Part shown: piece after piece, positions 8,251 through 17,046 of the stretch
How the letters are laid out: every line of letters starts with the position of its first letter
How positions within the stretch are numbered: position 1 is the stretch's first letter
Source of the DNA: Pelomonas sp. BJYL3
GTDB taxonomy: Bacteria > Pseudomonadota > Gammaproteobacteria > Burkholderiales > Burkholderiaceae_C
DNA: 64,000 nt
Direction: 5' to 3'
Assembly (NCBI RefSeq): GCF_027257975.1
Contig: NZ_JANZKX010000002.1
Location: forward strand, 806,001-870,000
Position numbers and translations under genes: made by a program
Notes under the pieces: model-generated
Database searches by the model: none
Seen by the model: only the letters and a program-made list of their open reading frames with translations
Told to the model about the DNA's origin: nothing

Positions 8251-8895
8251 ATGGCAGCGAAGCAGGCCCCGCCCGCCTGGCGCCGGCTGGCGCCACTGGC
8301 CTATGTCGGCCTGGCCCTGCTGTGCCTGGTCGCGGCTCTGGCCTTGCTGTGGCCCGCCGCCCCGCCCGGAACGCCGGACGCGCCCGCGGGGCCTGCCGCC
8401 CCGGGGGGCGAGGGGTCAGGTCTTGCCAGCGCGGTGCCGGCCTCCGCGGCCAGCGCCGCGCCGCACCCCTGGCTGCTGGTGGGCACCTCGGGTCCGGCCG
8501 TCAGCGATGACCTGGCCGACCACGTGCCGGCCGGCAGCGCGCCCAGCATGCAGGAGGTGATCGAGCGCCTGCACAAGGCCGGCGTGCGCACCGGCCTGGG
8601 CGCCTTCCAGCCTCCGGGCACGCGGCCGCCCATCGTGGGCCTTGCGGTGCCCGAGGACTATGTGCTGCCCGACGGCTATGTGCGGCACCACCAGGCCACC
8701 GACGACGGGCAGCGCATCGAGGCCATCCTGATGTTCGCGCCGGACCGGCCCGTCCGCGACGCCGCCGGGCGCCCGATCGCCGTGCCTGCGGACCGGGTGG
8801 TCACGCCGGCCCTCGCGCCGCCGGGCTTTCCCATCCGCTTCGTCGTCATTCCGAGGCCGCAGGAGCCCGGCCGCGAGGCCTCCGGCTCGCCTTGA
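8251..8895 (+). CDS. Hypothetical protein with one N-terminal membrane helix
   Basis: A 214-residue protein of unknown function. Residues about 13-35 form one membrane anchor or uncleaved signal. A Pro/Ala/Gly-rich linker follows (36-70), then a soluble domain with EDYVLPDGYVRHHQATDDGQ and an ILMFAPDRP strand. It begins 23 bases after the SGNH hydrolase stop and ends 18 bases before the Lnt-like gene, so co-transcription with both is likely. The linker DNA contains an exact copy of the dispersed 14-mer (8412-8425), encoding SGLA in frame. Coding status is supported by length, codon use and spacing. Confidence 0.7.
   Translation: MAAKQAPPAWRRLAPLAYVGLALLCLVAALALLWPAAPPGTPDAPAGPAAPGGEGSGLASAVPASAASAAPHPWLLVGTSGPAVSDDLADHVPAGSAPSMQEVIERLHKAGVRTGLGAFQPPGTRPPIVGLAVPEDYVLPDGYVRHHQATDDGQRIEAILMFAPDRPVRDAAGRPIAVPADRVVTPALAPPGFPIRFVVIPRPQEPGREASGSP
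8412..8425 (+). repeat. Dispersed 14-mer repeat, exact copy inside a coding region
   Basis: GGGGTCAGGTCTTG within the low-complexity linker of the hypothetical gene at 8251. The next five bases (CCAGC) are shared with the near-copy at 38574. Confidence 0.8.
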
Positions 8896-8913
8896 TCCTT
8901 TTTTCAGATTTCC

Positions 8914-11376
8914 ATGCATGCACTGACATCGAAGGCCTGGGTCCGCGCGACCCTGGCCGTGGGCCTGGGCGCCGTCCTGCTGGCGTTCTATGCGCGGGGC
9001 AGCTGGGGCCTGGGCTTCGTGGCCCTGCTGCCCTGGCTGTGGTGGCTGGACCAGCCCGCGGGCTGGGGCCGGCGCCTGCTGCGGGCCTGGGTGCTGAGCC
9101 TGGCCTTTGTGCTGGCCGCCTTCACCTGGTTCGGCACGGCCATCGCGCACTATGCCCAGTGGCCGCAGCTCCAGGGGCAGGCCGTGCTGCTGCTGATCGC
9201 GCCGTTGCTGCAGCCCCAGCTGATCGCCTGGGCCCTGGTGCGCCAGGCGCTGGACGGCCGACGGCAGCCCTGGTTGCGGGCCTGGGCGGCCGCGGCGGCG
9301 TGGATCGGGGTCGAATGGCTGTGCCCCAAGCTGCTGGGCGACACGCTGGCCCATGGCCTCTACCCCGCGGGCCAGCTGCGCCAGGCCGCGGCCCTGGGCG
9401 GCACGGCCGGCCTGACGCTGATGCTGCTGCTGGTCCACGAGGCCCTGGCTCAGGCCCTGGCTCAGGCGCTGAGCCAGGTGGGCCCGGCCTGGCGGACCCG
9501 AGCTCGCGCGATGCTCGCCCCGCTGGGCCTGGCCCTGCTGCTGCCGCTGGGCCTGCTGGGCTATGGCGCCAGCCGCGAGGCCCCGCGCCTGGACGCCGGC
9601 CTGCCCCTGCTGCGCGTGGGCCTGGTGCAGGCCAATATCGCGGACTACGAGGGCCGCCGCCAGTCCCAGGGCAGCTACGCCGTGGTGCGCGAGGTGCTGG
9701 ATGTGCACTACGCCATGAGCTACGACGCCGTCGAGCGTCAGCATGCCGACGCCGTGCTGTGGTCCGAGACCATCTACCCCACGACCTTCGGCCAGCCCAA
9801 GAGCGAGGCCGGCGCGCAGCTGGACCAGGAGATCGCCTCCATTGTCAACGCGGCCGGCGTGCCCTTCGTCTTCGGCACCTATGACCGCGACTCGGCAGGC
9901 GAGTACAACGCCGCCGCCTTCCTGCAGCCGCAGCAGGGCCTGCTGGGGCTGTACCGCAAGACCCGGCTTTTCCCCTTCACCGAGCAGGTGCCGGCCTGGC
10001 TGGACGGTCCGCTGCTGCAGCGCTGGCTGCCCTGGGCAGGGCGCTGGCAGCCCGGCAGCGGGGCGCGCGTCTTCCCGCTGCGCCTGCGCGATGGCCGCGA
10101 GCTGCCGGTGCAGCCGCTGATCTGCCGGGATGACGTCGATCCTTCGCTGGCCATCGCCGGCGCACGGCTGGGGGCGCGGGCGCTGCTGACGATGTCCAAC
10201 GACGCCTGGTTCAGCGCGGACCCCCTGGGCGCCCGGCTGCACCAGGCCGTGGCGGCCTTCCGCAGCATCGAGACCGGCCTGCCGCAGTTCCGGGTGACGA
10301 CCAATGGCTACAGCGCCGTCATCGATGCCCGCGGCACGGTGCATGCCGCGGGTGACTTCGGCCAGCGCGCCCTGGTCGTCGGTGCGCTGCCGGTGCCTGA
10401 GGTGGCGCCGACCTTGCTCGTGCGCTGGGGTGACTGGGTCGGCGCCCTCTGCCTGCTCAGCCTGGCGGGCCTGCTGCTGGCGCGCTGGCGGCCGCTGCGG
10501 GGCTGGGCGCCACCGCCGGTCGCGCCGCTGGCCTGGCCCTTGCGCGTGCGGGTGGTGTCGCCGGCCTGGCGCGCCGGCATTGCCGCGCTGCGGGGGCTGT
10601 CGAGGCTGAGCGTGCTGGGGCTGGGGCTGGCCCTGCTGCTGGACGAGGGCCTGCGTACCCAGTCCCTGCTGCAGCTGCGCCTGGTCGCCGCCCTGGTGCT
10701 GGCGCCGGAGGCCGCGGCCTGGTGCCTGCTGCAGGCCTGCACGGCCCGGCTGGCACTGGACGGTGGCACGCTGGTGCTGGCCCGGCGCGGCGGCGAGCGC
10801 CTGTGCTGCGCGCTGGCCTCCCTGCGCCAGGCTCAGGGCTGGCGCCTGCCCTGGCCCGGCCCGGGCCTGGACCTGCTGACGGACGAGGGCAAGACCTGGC
10901 CCCTGCTGCTGGGGCGGCCGCATGACCTGCGCGAGGCCCTGCGCGCGGCCGGGGCGCCGCTGGCCGCGCCCGGCGAGGACAGCCGGGCGGCGCGCTACAC
11001 GCTGGCCCGCCAGCGCCTGCGCCGTCACCGCCTGGCCCGGCCGGCCTGGAAGTTCCTGGGCCTGCCCCTGCTGCTGGCGCTGCCGGCCTTCGCCCTGCAC
11101 CAGCACATTGCCTACGGCGGCTTCCTGGGGGAGTACCGCAGCTACGGCCTGGCGGCCTATCTGGGCGCCTTCGGCCTGTGGTGGGCGGCCTGGGCGGTCG
11201 GGGTGCTGATGGCCTCGGCGGCGGTGCGTGCCGGCATCGAGACCCTGGCCTGGCTGGGCTTGCTGTGGCGCCCTGCCGGGGCGCTGTCCATGCGGCAGGG
11301 CCTGGAGTCCGCCGGGCTGGCCCTGCTGTACCTCGGCCTGCCGGCCTGGCTGGCCCTGCGCCTGCTGGGAGCCTGA
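8914..11376 (+). CDS. Divergent apolipoprotein N-acyltransferase-like protein with long C-terminal extension
   Basis: An 820-residue membrane protein. Residues 1-215 hold about six membrane segments and 230-480 a carbon-nitrogen hydrolase domain in the arrangement of Lnt, which N-acylates lipoproteins in the inner membrane. Candidate catalytic residues are Glu285 (LWSETIYP), Lys349 (YRKTRLFPF) and Cys404 (LICRDDVDP). SNDAWF at 428-433 also matches Lnt, but the residues after the cysteine (CRDD) differ from the usual CYE. Lnt is about 500 residues, so some 300 are extra: further membrane helices around a basic/hydrophobic beta-rich segment near 620-690 that looks PH-like. It could be a second, specialised Lnt or an acyltransferase for another acceptor. 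Confidence 0.8.
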   Translation: MHALTSKAWVRATLAVGLGAVLLAFYARGSWGLGFVALLPWLWWLDQPAGWGRRLLRAWVLSLAFVLAAFTWFGTAIAHYAQWPQLQGQAVLLLIAPLLQPQLIAWALVRQALDGRRQPWLRAWAAAAAWIGVEWLCPKLLGDTLAHGLYPAGQLRQAAALGGTAGLTLMLLLVHEALAQALAQALSQVGPAWRTRARAMLAPLGLALLLPLGLLGYGASREAPRLDAGLPLLRVGLVQANIADYEGRRQSQGSYAVVREVLDVHYAMSYDAVERQHADAVLWSETIYPTTFGQPKSEAGAQLDQEIASIVNAAGVPFVFGTYDRDSAGEYNAAAFLQPQQGLLGLYRKTRLFPFTEQVPAWLDGPLLQRWLPWAGRWQPGSGARVFPLRLRDGRELPVQPLICRDDVDPSLAIAGARLGARALLTMSNDAWFSADPLGARLHQAVAAFRSIETGLPQFRVTTNGYSAVIDARGTVHAAGDFGQRALVVGALPVPEVAPTLLVRWGDWVGALCLLSLAGLLLARWRPLRGWAPPPVAPLAWPLRVRVVSPAWRAGIAALRGLSRLSVLGLGLALLLDEGLRTQSLLQLRLVAALVLAPEAAAWCLLQACTARLALDGGTLVLARRGGERLCCALASLRQAQGWRLPWPGPGLDLLTDEGKTWPLLLGRPHDLREALRAAGAPLAAPGEDSRAARYTLARQRLRRHRLARPAWKFLGLPLLLALPAFALHQHIAYGGFLGEYRSYGLAAYLGAFGLWWAAWAVGVLMASAAVRAGIETLAWLGLLWRPAGALSMRQGLESAGLALLYLGLPAWLALRLLGA

Positions 11377-11451
11377 GCCCTGCGAATTTCTGCGCATTGC
11401 GCGGGGGGCATGACGCAGGGCTTGCACAGAGCCTGCTTATCATGCGCCTCC

Positions 11452-14400
11452 ATGCACCGAGCTGTTCTGCGCCTGTCCGCATTGCTGTTCCTGTGGACGG
11501 GCCTCCAGTGGGCCGGTCTGCTGGTGCAGCCTGCCCGGGCTGGCGAGGTGCTCGATGCGCAGTTCCGCAGCGTCGAGGTGCCGCAGAACACGGTGCCCAC
11601 GCTGGCTCAGGACCGCAGCGGCTTCATCTGGGTCGCCACCATCAAGGGCCTCACCCGCTACGACGGCTACCGCCTGCGGCCCGTCGAGCAGGAGGGCCCC
11701 ACCGCCGCCCGCCGCAACCTCGGCTGGGTGCGGGCCCTGGCCCCCGCCCGCGACGGTCGCATGTGGATCGGCACCGAGTTCCAGGGCCTCATGGTCTACG
11801 ACCCCCAGCAGGACCGCGTGCAGGCCCTGGGCAGCGCCGAGGGGCGCGTGGCGGCCCATGTGCCCATCCGCGCCCTGGCGGAGGACGGCGACGGCAGCGT
11901 CTGGATGGGCAGCCTGGGGCAGGGCCTGCAGCGCTACCTGCCGGCCGAGCGGCGCTTCGAGCGCCACGAGCTGAGCATCAAGGGCGAGAAGGAGCAGCGT
12001 GTCACCGCGCTGGTCGTCGGCCATGACGGCACGGTCTGGGCCGGCCATTGGCGCGGGCTGGCGCGCCGCCAGGGGGCGGGCTGGGTCCCTGTCGATCTGC
12101 CCGGCCCGCAGGACGAGGCCACCGTGCTGGCCCTGACCGAGGACCGCGCCGGCCGCGTCTGGTTCGGCACGCAGGACGGGCGCCTGGGCGTGGTGGAACA
12201 GGGCCGGGTGCGCTGGGTGCAGGACCTCAAGGCTCCCGTGCAGGCCCTGGCCGAGGCCGAGGACGGCCGCATCTGGGTCGGCGGCAAGAAGGGCCTGTAC
12301 TGGCTGGATCCCAACCGCGGCAGCATCGAGGCCTGGCTGCGCCATGACCCGCGCCACCTGCGCGGCCTGGCGGGCAATGACATCAGCGGCCTGCTGCGCG
12401 ACCGCTGGGGCGTGATGTGGGTGAGCGGCTACGGCCTGGGCCTGCAGCGCCACCAGGACCATCCCGCGCTCGCCGTGCGCGGGCCCGACAACGACGCCCA
12501 GAGCCCCCTGCGCGAGCTGGATGTGCGCGCCCTGCTGCGCCTGCACAACGGTGAGGTGCTGGCCCCCACGCAGCTGGGCCCCGTGGTGCGTCTGGACGGC
12601 CGTCCCGGCCAGGCGCTGGCGACGCTGGGCGCCTGGCCGCGCGAGCGCCGCAGCGTGGTCGATGCCCTCAACCAGGCACCGGACGGCAGCCTCTGGCTGG
12701 CCTCGGCGGGGCGCCTGGAGCATCGCAGCCTGGACGGCCGCCTGCTGCGCGACTGGCCCCTGGAAGGCGCACGGGCCCAGCAGCTGCTGATCCGCCGCAC
12801 GGGCGAGGTCTGGCTGGGCATGCAGGAGGGCCTGTACCGCCTGGCATCGCCCGAGGCGCCCGCGCTGCAGCGCGTCACGCTGGCGGGTGGCGAGGCGCTG
12901 AAGGGCGGCATCTACGTGCTGCGCGAGGAGCCGGGCACCCAGGCACTGTGGGTCGGCGGGCAGCAGGGCCTGTTCGTCGAGGGGGCTGGCGGCCTGGTGC
13001 CGCTGGCGCAGTCGCCCAAGGAGGCACTGGGCAGCCCCATCGTCATGGGCCTGCTGTGGTCGCGTGACGGCACGCTGTGGGTGGACACGCCGGTCAGCGG
13101 CCTGCACCGCCGCAATGGCCTGGACGCCCAGGGCCGCTCGCGCTTCGAGCGCATCAGCGAGCGCCACGAGGTGCAGGGCGTCTTCGGCGGCAATCTGCAC
13201 GAGGACAGCCAGGGGCGCATCTGGAGCCAGCTCTACGTCTATGACCCGCGGGCCGACCGCATCGACGCCTTCGGCCCGGCCGAGGGGGCCTTCTTCGGCA
13301 GCTTCTGGTTCTTCGCCAGCTGCGATCTGCCCGGCGGCGGCCTGCTGTTCGGCGGCAGCCGCGGCCTGCTGCGCGTGCAGCCGGAGGCCTATGCGCCGCC
13401 CACGGGCGAGCTGCCCATGGTGATCAGCGGCCTGCGCCTCAACGGCCAGCCCTTCCATCCGCAAAGCCTGCAGCAAGGCCTGACCCTGCAGCCCGGCATG
13501 CGCACGCTGACCGTGGAGTTCGCGGGCCTGGACTATGCCGACCCGCAGCGCCTGCGCTACCAGTACCGCCTGCTGGGCCAGGACACCGAGTGGACCCGCG
13601 TGGACGCCAGCGCTCGCAGCCCCAGCTTCGGCCCGCTCAAGCCCGGCCGCTATGTGCTGCAGATGCGCGCCATGCCCCAGCAGGGCGCGGGCCGCATGGC
13701 CTCGCTGGACCTGCCCATCGAGCTGCTGCCCGCCTGGTGGCAGACCTGGTGGGCGCGCTTCGGCGCCGGCGTGCTGCTGCTGCTGTCGATCTGGAGCTGG
13801 GTGCAGTGGCGCACCCGGCGGCTGCGCCACCGCGAGGTCGAACTGCGGGCGCTGGTGGATGCGCGCACGGTGGAGCTGCGCGAGGCCAGCCTGACCGACA
13901 CGCTCACCGGCCTGCGCAACCGCCGCTACCTGGCGCTGCGCCTGGAGGACGACCTCAATCTGTGCCTGCGCCGCTTCGAGTCCGAGGGCCAGGAGCCCGG
14001 GCCCGACAGCGACCTGCTGCTGATGCTGCTGGACCTGGACCACTTCAAGCGCGTCAACGACGTCCACGGCCACGGTGCCGGCGACGCCGTGCTGGTGCAG
14101 CTGGCCGAGCGCCTGCGCAAGGTCTTCCGCGGCACGGACTCCCTCGTGCGCTGGGGCGGCGAGGAAGTGCTGGTGCTGGTGCGTGACAGCAACCGCGGCA
14201 GCGCGGCCGAGCTGGCCGAGCGGGCCTGCACGGCGGTTCGCGAGCGCCTCTTCGACATCGGCGAGGGCCGGCAGATCCCGGTCACCGTGTCCCTGGGCTG
14301 GACGGCCTTCCCGCTGGACCCCTCGCAGCCCCGCGCCTGGGACTGGGACGCCAGCCTGGGCCTCACCGACGCGGCCCTCTATGCCGCCAAGGCGCAGGGC

Positions 14401-14529
14401 CGGGACGGCCATGTGGGCATCGAGCGCGCGGACGGCCTGACGCCGCTGCACCTGCCCAAGGACTGGTGGCTGGGCCAGCCGCCGGCCGGGCTCACGGTGC
14501 GCCGCAGCCGGACGCGCTTCGGGGGCTGA
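11452..14529 (+). CDS. Membrane diguanylate cyclase with periplasmic beta-propeller sensor
   Basis: About 1025 residues with a signal peptide (hydrophobic core, cleavage after PARA). The periplasmic part is built of two-component-regulator propeller repeats (for example DRSGFIWVAT, DGRMWIGT, DRAGRVWFGT) followed by a Y_Y_Y-type beta domain (RYQYRLLGQDTEW). One membrane helix lies at about 765-785 and a GGDEF domain at about 820-990. The active-site motif is GGEEV (902-906) rather than GGEEF, and an inhibitory RxxD site (RGTD) precedes it. It probably makes c-di-GMP in response to a periplasmic, perhaps carbohydrate-like, signal. An upstream in-frame ATG at 11410 has a better SD, but the signal peptide begins at 11452. 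Confidence 0.88.
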   Translation: MHRAVLRLSALLFLWTGLQWAGLLVQPARAGEVLDAQFRSVEVPQNTVPTLAQDRSGFIWVATIKGLTRYDGYRLRPVEQEGPTAARRNLGWVRALAPARDGRMWIGTEFQGLMVYDPQQDRVQALGSAEGRVAAHVPIRALAEDGDGSVWMGSLGQGLQRYLPAERRFERHELSIKGEKEQRVTALVVGHDGTVWAGHWRGLARRQGAGWVPVDLPGPQDEATVLALTEDRAGRVWFGTQDGRLGVVEQGRVRWVQDLKAPVQALAEAEDGRIWVGGKKGLYWLDPNRGSIEAWLRHDPRHLRGLAGNDISGLLRDRWGVMWVSGYGLGLQRHQDHPALAVRGPDNDAQSPLRELDVRALLRLHNGEVLAPTQLGPVVRLDGRPGQALATLGAWPRERRSVVDALNQAPDGSLWLASAGRLEHRSLDGRLLRDWPLEGARAQQLLIRRTGEVWLGMQEGLYRLASPEAPALQRVTLAGGEALKGGIYVLREEPGTQALWVGGQQGLFVEGAGGLVPLAQSPKEALGSPIVMGLLWSRDGTLWVDTPVSGLHRRNGLDAQGRSRFERISERHEVQGVFGGNLHEDSQGRIWSQLYVYDPRADRIDAFGPAEGAFFGSFWFFASCDLPGGGLLFGGSRGLLRVQPEAYAPPTGELPMVISGLRLNGQPFHPQSLQQGLTLQPGMRTLTVEFAGLDYADPQRLRYQYRLLGQDTEWTRVDASARSPSFGPLKPGRYVLQMRAMPQQGAGRMASLDLPIELLPAWWQTWWARFGAGVLLLLSIWSWVQWRTRRLRHREVELRALVDARTVELREASLTDTLTGLRNRRYLALRLEDDLNLCLRRFESEGQEPGPDSDLLLMLLDLDHFKRVNDVHGHGAGDAVLVQLAERLRKVFRGTDSLVRWGGEEVLVLVRDSNRGSAAELAERACTAVRERLFDIGEGRQIPVTVSLGWTAFPLDPSQPRAWDWDASLGLTDAALYAAKAQGRDGHVGIERADGLTPLHLPKDWWLGQPPAGLTVRRSRTRFGG

Positions 14530-14598
14530 GCCATCCCGGGCCGGGATCGCTTCTGCTAGGCTCCTCGCGCCGCCCGCCGGCTTCAGGAGTTGCTCGAC

Positions 14599-15321
14599 AT
14601 GCCCCAGGCCTCATTCCCGCCCCTCGATGCCCAGCCCGCCGCCACCTTGCTGGACCGGCCGGTGTGGCACAGCCTCACCGGTCCCCAGCAAGACCTGGCC
14701 CTGGGCGATGCGCTGGCGAGGCGCTACCGCCCCGAGATCCACCTCTTTGCCTGCGCCGCGGACGACAGCCCCGAAGCCCTGGCCGCGCTGGCGCGACTGC
14801 TGCCGGACCAGGGCTCGCTGTACCTGCTGCAGGCGCCGCCGCTGTGCCTGCCGCCCGGTGCTCGCGTGCTCAAGGAGGCCCTGGGCGTGCAGATGCTGGC
14901 CACGCGCTCGCTCGCGGATGAGCCCTCCCACCCCGGCATCCAGCCCCTGGGCGATGCCGACGCCGCCGAGATGCTGGCCCTGGCCGAGCTGACCCAGCCC
15001 GGCCCCTTCCTGGCGCAGACCCACCGCATGGGCCGCTTCCTGGGCGTTCGCCTCCAGGGCCGCCTGGCCGCGATGGCGGGCGAGCGCATGCATGTGGCGG
15101 GCCATACCGAGATCAGCGGCGTCTGCACGCACCCGGACTTCCGCGGCCTGGGCCTGGCCCGCCAGCTCTCCGCCGCCGTGGCCCGGCAGATCGAGGCCCG
15201 CGGCGAACGCCCCTTCCTGCATGCCTGGCGCAGCAACGAGGCCGCCATCGCCCTCTACGAAAGTCTGGGCTTCCGATGGCGTGCTGACGTGCAGGTGGCG
15301 GTGATCGAGAGGGCCGCATGA
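14599..15321 (+). CDS. GNAT family N-acetyltransferase
   Basis: A 240-residue protein whose C-terminal half is a GNAT domain: EISGVCTHPDFRGLGLARQLS gives the beta4 strand and acetyl-CoA loop (RGLGLA), and NEAAIALYESLGF the final motif. The N-terminal half (DQGSLYLLQAPPL) is typical of the FR47-like subgroup. The acceptor substrate is unknown. A CAGGAG lies nine bases before the ATG at 14599. The gene ends in an ATGA overlap with the next gene, indicating an operon. Confidence 0.88.
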   Translation: MPQASFPPLDAQPAATLLDRPVWHSLTGPQQDLALGDALARRYRPEIHLFACAADDSPEALAALARLLPDQGSLYLLQAPPLCLPPGARVLKEALGVQMLATRSLADEPSHPGIQPLGDADAAEMLALAELTQPGPFLAQTHRMGRFLGVRLQGRLAAMAGERMHVAGHTEISGVCTHPDFRGLGLARQLSAAVARQIEARGERPFLHAWRSNEAAIALYESLGFRWRADVQVAVIERAA

Positions 15322-16133
15322 GCAGCGCCGCCCCCGCCCGCGACGCCGTGGGGCTGGCCACCCTCGCGTTCTTCGGCCTGGCCCTGGGCTTCATCGGCCT
15401 GCGCGGCCTGTACCAGGGGCATTTCGACCATGTCGTCACCTGGCGCGGGCAGCCCGTGAGCTTCAGCCTGCGCTTCATCGCCTGGATGCTGGGCTGCGGC
15501 CTGTGCCTGGGGCTGTGCCGGGCGGTGTGGCGCCAGAGCCTGGCGCCCGACGCGCGGCTATGGCAGGACACCGCTCCCCTGCCGCGCAGCGAGCCCGCCC
15601 GCATGGTCCTGCACGAGCGGCCGCGCGGCGGCCTGAGGCGCCTGGCCGGCCTCGCGGCCCTGCTGCTGGCGGGGCTGGTGATGTTCATGGGCCACCAGAT
15701 CCTGCAGTCGCTGCTGGGGCCCGCCGCGTGGCTTGGCAGCGGGCCCGTCGCCCTGGCCCTGGCCTGGGGCCTGCTGCGCTGGCTGCTGTGGCGACCCCGG
15801 GGCGGGCCGCTGCTGATCCTGGGGCCCGAGGGCCTGCAGGACCTGAGCCGCGACTGGCCACCCATCCCCTGGACCGACATCCAGGCCCTCGATCTCTACG
15901 GCAGCCGCCTGCAGCTGGCCCTGTACCGCGAACGCCGGGCCCAGGTGCTGCGCGGCCTGGGCGGCACCGCGCGCTGGACCGCCCTCTCCATGCGCTGGGA
16001 CGGGGACGGCGCGGACGTCGCCATTCCCCTGCATGCCCTGGACGGCCGGGCCGCCGAGGTGCTGGCCCGTGCCCGGGACTGGCAGGGCTGGGCGCAGGCA
16101 CAGCCGCAGTCCAGCACGCCCGCCCGGGGCTAG
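15318..16133 (+). CDS. Hypothetical membrane protein with C-terminal PH-like region
   Basis: A 271-residue protein I do not recognise. Hydrophobic segments lie at about 11-30, 50-70, 110-130 and 135-155. A soluble domain from about 165 (GPLLILGPEGLQDLSRDWPPIPWTDIQAL) has the strand pattern of bacterial PH-like domains. It overlaps the GNAT gene by four bases and precedes a periplasmic binding protein, so the three may be one transcript. The layout (membrane helices then PH-like part) recalls the C-terminal extension of the Lnt-like protein at 8914. Function unknown. Confidence 0.72.
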   Translation: MSSAAPARDAVGLATLAFFGLALGFIGLRGLYQGHFDHVVTWRGQPVSFSLRFIAWMLGCGLCLGLCRAVWRQSLAPDARLWQDTAPLPRSEPARMVLHERPRGGLRRLAGLAALLLAGLVMFMGHQILQSLLGPAAWLGSGPVALALAWGLLRWLLWRPRGGPLLILGPEGLQDLSRDWPPIPWTDIQALDLYGSRLQLALYRERRAQVLRGLGGTARWTALSMRWDGDGADVAIPLHALDGRAAEVLARARDWQGWAQAQPQSSTPARG

Positions 16134-16159
16134 ACTGGCCCCAGCCTCCCGGAGCGCCT

Positions 16160-16939
16160 ATGCCGCCGTTTGCCGCCGTTGGATGGGGCCTGTGCCTGCT
16201 GCTGGGCAGCGGCGCGGCGCGGGCCGTGCCCCAGACGGCGCCGCCGGCACCGCCGCCGCCCTGGCCCGTGCTGCGCCTGTGCACCTCGGACAGCCCCTTC
16301 CTGCCCTACACCGCGCCCGACGGCTCCGGCAGCAGCCAGCGCCTGCTGGCCCAGGCCCTGCAGGGGCTGCCCCTGCGCCTGCAGTCCTATGTGGCGCCGC
16401 GCTCGCGCTGCCTGCTCGACGCCCGGGCGGGCCAGGCGGAGGCGCTGATCGGCGTCTTCGACCCCGAGCGCCTGGCCTGGGCCCGCTACCCCATGCGCGG
16501 GGACCAGCCCGACGACAGCCAGGCCCTGGCCGCCGGCCGTTTCCTGGTCTACCGCCGTGTGGGGAGCCCGGCGGACTGGGACGGCGAGCGCTTCAGCCAG
16601 CTGCAGGGCGCGCCGGTGGGCGTGCGCCTGGGCTTTTCCTACGGCGGGGCGCTGGCCCGCAGCGCGGCACCGATCGACGACAAGGCCACCTCGGCCGAGC
16701 AGCTGCTGCGCAAGCTGGCCAAGGGGCGCGTGGCCCTGGCCATCGTGCAGGAGGCGCAGGGCGAGCTGTTGCGCCAGCAGGGTCTGGAGGTCCCCATCGA
16801 GGCCCTGCCCAGGCCCTTCAGCAGCTTCGAGCTCCATCTGATCCTGACGCAGCGCTTCGAGCAGCAGCACCCCGCGCTGGCGCGCCAGCTGTGGCAGCGC
16901 ATCGGCCAGCTGCGCGCCCGCCAGGCCGGCAGCCCCTGA
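16160..16939 (+). CDS. Periplasmic solute-binding protein, amino-acid type (SBP family 3-like)
   Basis: A 259-residue protein with a signal peptide (cleavage near ARAVP, residue about 23). It has the pattern of family-3 periplasmic binding proteins: VLRLCTSDSPFLPYT at the start of the mature chain, ALIGVFDPER, and a second lobe LRKLAKGRVALAIVQE. No ABC permease or ATPase is adjacent, so it may act as an orphan sensor or binding protein, as is common for this subfamily. A GGAG five bases before the ATG supports the start. Confidence 0.78.
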   Translation: MPPFAAVGWGLCLLLGSGAARAVPQTAPPAPPPPWPVLRLCTSDSPFLPYTAPDGSGSSQRLLAQALQGLPLRLQSYVAPRSRCLLDARAGQAEALIGVFDPERLAWARYPMRGDQPDDSQALAAGRFLVYRRVGSPADWDGERFSQLQGAPVGVRLGFSYGGALARSAAPIDDKATSAEQLLRKLAKGRVALAIVQEAQGELLRQQGLEVPIEALPRPFSSFELHLILTQRFEQQHPALARQLWQRIGQLRARQAGSP

Positions 16940-17046
16940 ACACCGTGCGCGGAGCGCGCAGGCCATGCCGCGTGCCCAGCACTCCATGCCATTGCTGCAT
17001 GTCCCAGCGCCGGCCGGGGTGATTGTTGCGGCGCACAATGATCGCC

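Noticed and set aside
8416-14451. Two antisense open frames of about 1000 codons opposite the Lnt-like and sensor-cyclase genes
   Set aside because: They lie fully opposite well-recognised genes, have low-complexity Gln/Gly/Ala/Arg composition and no domain. Such frames are normal in DNA with very high third-position GC.
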